Source: Gammaproteobacteria bacterium (GTDB taxonomy: Bacteria > Pseudomonadota > Gammaproteobacteria > SZUA-140). Taken from it: 7,093 nucleotides of DNA. The DNA lies in NCBI GenBank assembly GCA_003230195.1, contig QIHH01000070.1:1-7093 (forward strand), written 5' to 3'. A program made the position numbers and the translations under genes. Positions 6,425 through 7,093 of the stretch are shown piece after piece. How positions within the stretch are numbered: the first letter of the stretch is position 1; each line of letters begins with the position of its first letter. The notes beneath the pieces are model-generated. The model ran no database searches, was not told the DNA's origin, and saw nothing but the letters and a program-made list of their open reading frames with translations.

Positions 6425-6442
6425 ATTGGTATTGGTATGGTA
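6425..6442. repeat. Tandem hexamers ATTGGT-ATTGGT-ATGGTA upstream of nirB
   Basis: Three consecutive six-base units occur 47-64 bases before the nirB ATG. On the minus strand they read as overlapping TACCAAT words, which fit the loose NarL heptamer TACYNMT. Binding by a NarL-type nitrate/nitrite regulator would make sense for nirB, but the heptamer is very degenerate and the overlap by one base is atypical. Treat it as a hint only. Confidence 0.25.
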
Positions 6443-6457
6443 ATTGCTTTATCGCTG

Positions 6458-6463
6458 TATAGT
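6458..6463 (+). promoter_or_regulatory. Candidate -10 box for nirB
   Basis: TATAGT lies 25 bases before the nirB ATG, leaving a short leader that keeps the AGGGA ribosome site at 6474-6478. The best -35 nearby, TTGGTA at 6432-6437, is 20 bases away, which is too far for an activator-free sigma70 promoter. The alternative TTGCTT (6444-6449) with TATATT (6467-6472) has ideal 17-base spacing but would start transcription inside or after the ribosome site. Confidence 0.3.
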
Positions 6464-6488
6464 TTTTATATTTAGGGATTATCGGGTG

Positions 6489-7093
6489 ATGAAAGAAAAA
6501 TTAGTTCTAGTTGGTAACGGCATGGCCGGTGTGCGTACGCTTGAAGAGCTGCTGAAGATCGCAGCGAATAAATATGACATCACTGTGTTTGGCGCAGAGC
6601 CATATGGCAACTACAACCGTATCTTGCTTTCACCAGTACTCGCTGGTGAAAAGGTCATTGATGAAATTATGTTGAATACGCTTGAATGGTACGCAGAGAA
6701 CAACATCACGCTGCATACCGGTAAAAAGGTCGTGAATGTTGATCGCAAAGCCCGCAAGGTGATTGCGGATGATGGCACCACAGCGTCATATGATCGCCTG
6801 TTGCTCGCCACCGGTTCTAATCCTTTTATTATTCCGGTGCAGGGCCATGATAAAGCGGGTGTGATCGGTTTCCGCGATATCCATGATGTTGATACCATGC
6901 TTGAGTGCGCTAAAAACCATAAGAGCGCGGTTGTTATCGGTGGTGGTTTGTTAGGACTTGAAGCCGCCAATGGCCTGATGTTGCAGGGGATGACCGTCAC
7001 CGTGGTTCATCTCATGGATACCTTGATGGAGCGCCAGATGGATCCAGTTTCGGGCGACATGCTGAAGCAGGAGCTGGAAGCGAAAGGTTTAAA
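6489..7093 (+). CDS. nirB: NAD(P)H-dependent nitrite reductase large subunit, N-terminal part (3' end outside window)
   Basis: The first 201 residues of a NirB/NasB-type siroheme nitrite reductase are present. With NirD, this cytoplasmic enzyme reduces nitrite to ammonium for assimilation or detoxification. Residues 5-14 (LVLVGNGMAG) are the FAD-binding Rossmann loop. GNYNRILLSPVLAGE (40-54) is highly characteristic of this family. LLLATGSNPFIIP (104-116) is the conserved FAD-domain strand, and GGGLLGLEAA (151-160) is the NAD(P)H-binding loop. The BFD-like Fe-S and siroheme domains would lie beyond the window. The ATG at 6489 sits 10 bases after AGGGA. An in-frame GTG at 6486 has closer spacing (7) and would add one residue. 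A stand-alone FAD-dependent oxidoreductase of shorter length is possible, but the motif pattern favours NirB. Confidence 0.9.
   Translation, partial: MKEKLVLVGNGMAGVRTLEELLKIAANKYDITVFGAEPYGNYNRILLSPVLAGEKVIDEIMLNTLEWYAENNITLHTGKKVVNVDRKARKVIADDGTTASYDRLLLATGSNPFIIPVQGHDKAGVIGFRDIHDVDTMLECAKNHKSAVVIGGGLLGLEAANGLMLQGMTVTVVHLMDTLMERQMDPVSGDMLKQELEAKGL

Noticed and set aside
6611..7000. Minus-strand 129-residue open frame
   Set aside because: It is antisense to the well-supported nirB coding sequence.

Overview
The window looks like chromosomal DNA from a free-living, Gram-negative gammaproteobacterium of moderate GC content. This rests on gene content: a MutL C-terminus of the endonuclease type, a FieF-like CDF metal exporter, a Bcp/PrxQ peroxidase, an AsmA-like DUF748 protein and a NirB-type nitrite reductase. 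I cannot name a genus. No rRNA, tRNA, CRISPR array, insertion sequence or prophage gene was seen.

Layout. The 3' end of mutL (+, 1-568) is followed by a gene-free stretch (569-887) with inverted repeats, including a perfect 11-bp hairpin at 811-838 that sits between two converging genes. Next are two minus-strand genes. One is an unrecognised secreted protein with four cysteines in its mature part (888-2078). The other is a CDF-family divalent metal exporter (2276-3199). A 160-bp divergent promoter region separates the exporter from the plus-strand bcp/prxQ gene (3359-3826). The bcp stop codon overlaps the ATG of a broken C-terminal remnant of mtfA (3826-4041), which also carries an in-frame TAG. 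A large AsmA-like DUF748 protein with an OmpA-like C-terminus (minus strand, 4051-6216) converges on the remnant. A 272-bp divergent region rich in short repeats precedes nirB (+, 6489 to the window edge), of which only the N-terminal 201 residues are present.

How the genes relate. No operon of functionally linked genes is visible; most genes stand alone behind their own promoter region. Loose themes are metal and oxidative stress handling (the exporter and the divergent peroxidase), envelope function (the secreted protein and the DUF748 protein) and nitrogen metabolism (nirB). I saw no convincing new multi-gene system. The items most worth a second look are the mtfA remnant fused to the bcp stop codon, the orphan secreted protein, the DUF748/OmpA-like fusion, and the repeats at 639-838 and 6303-6442.
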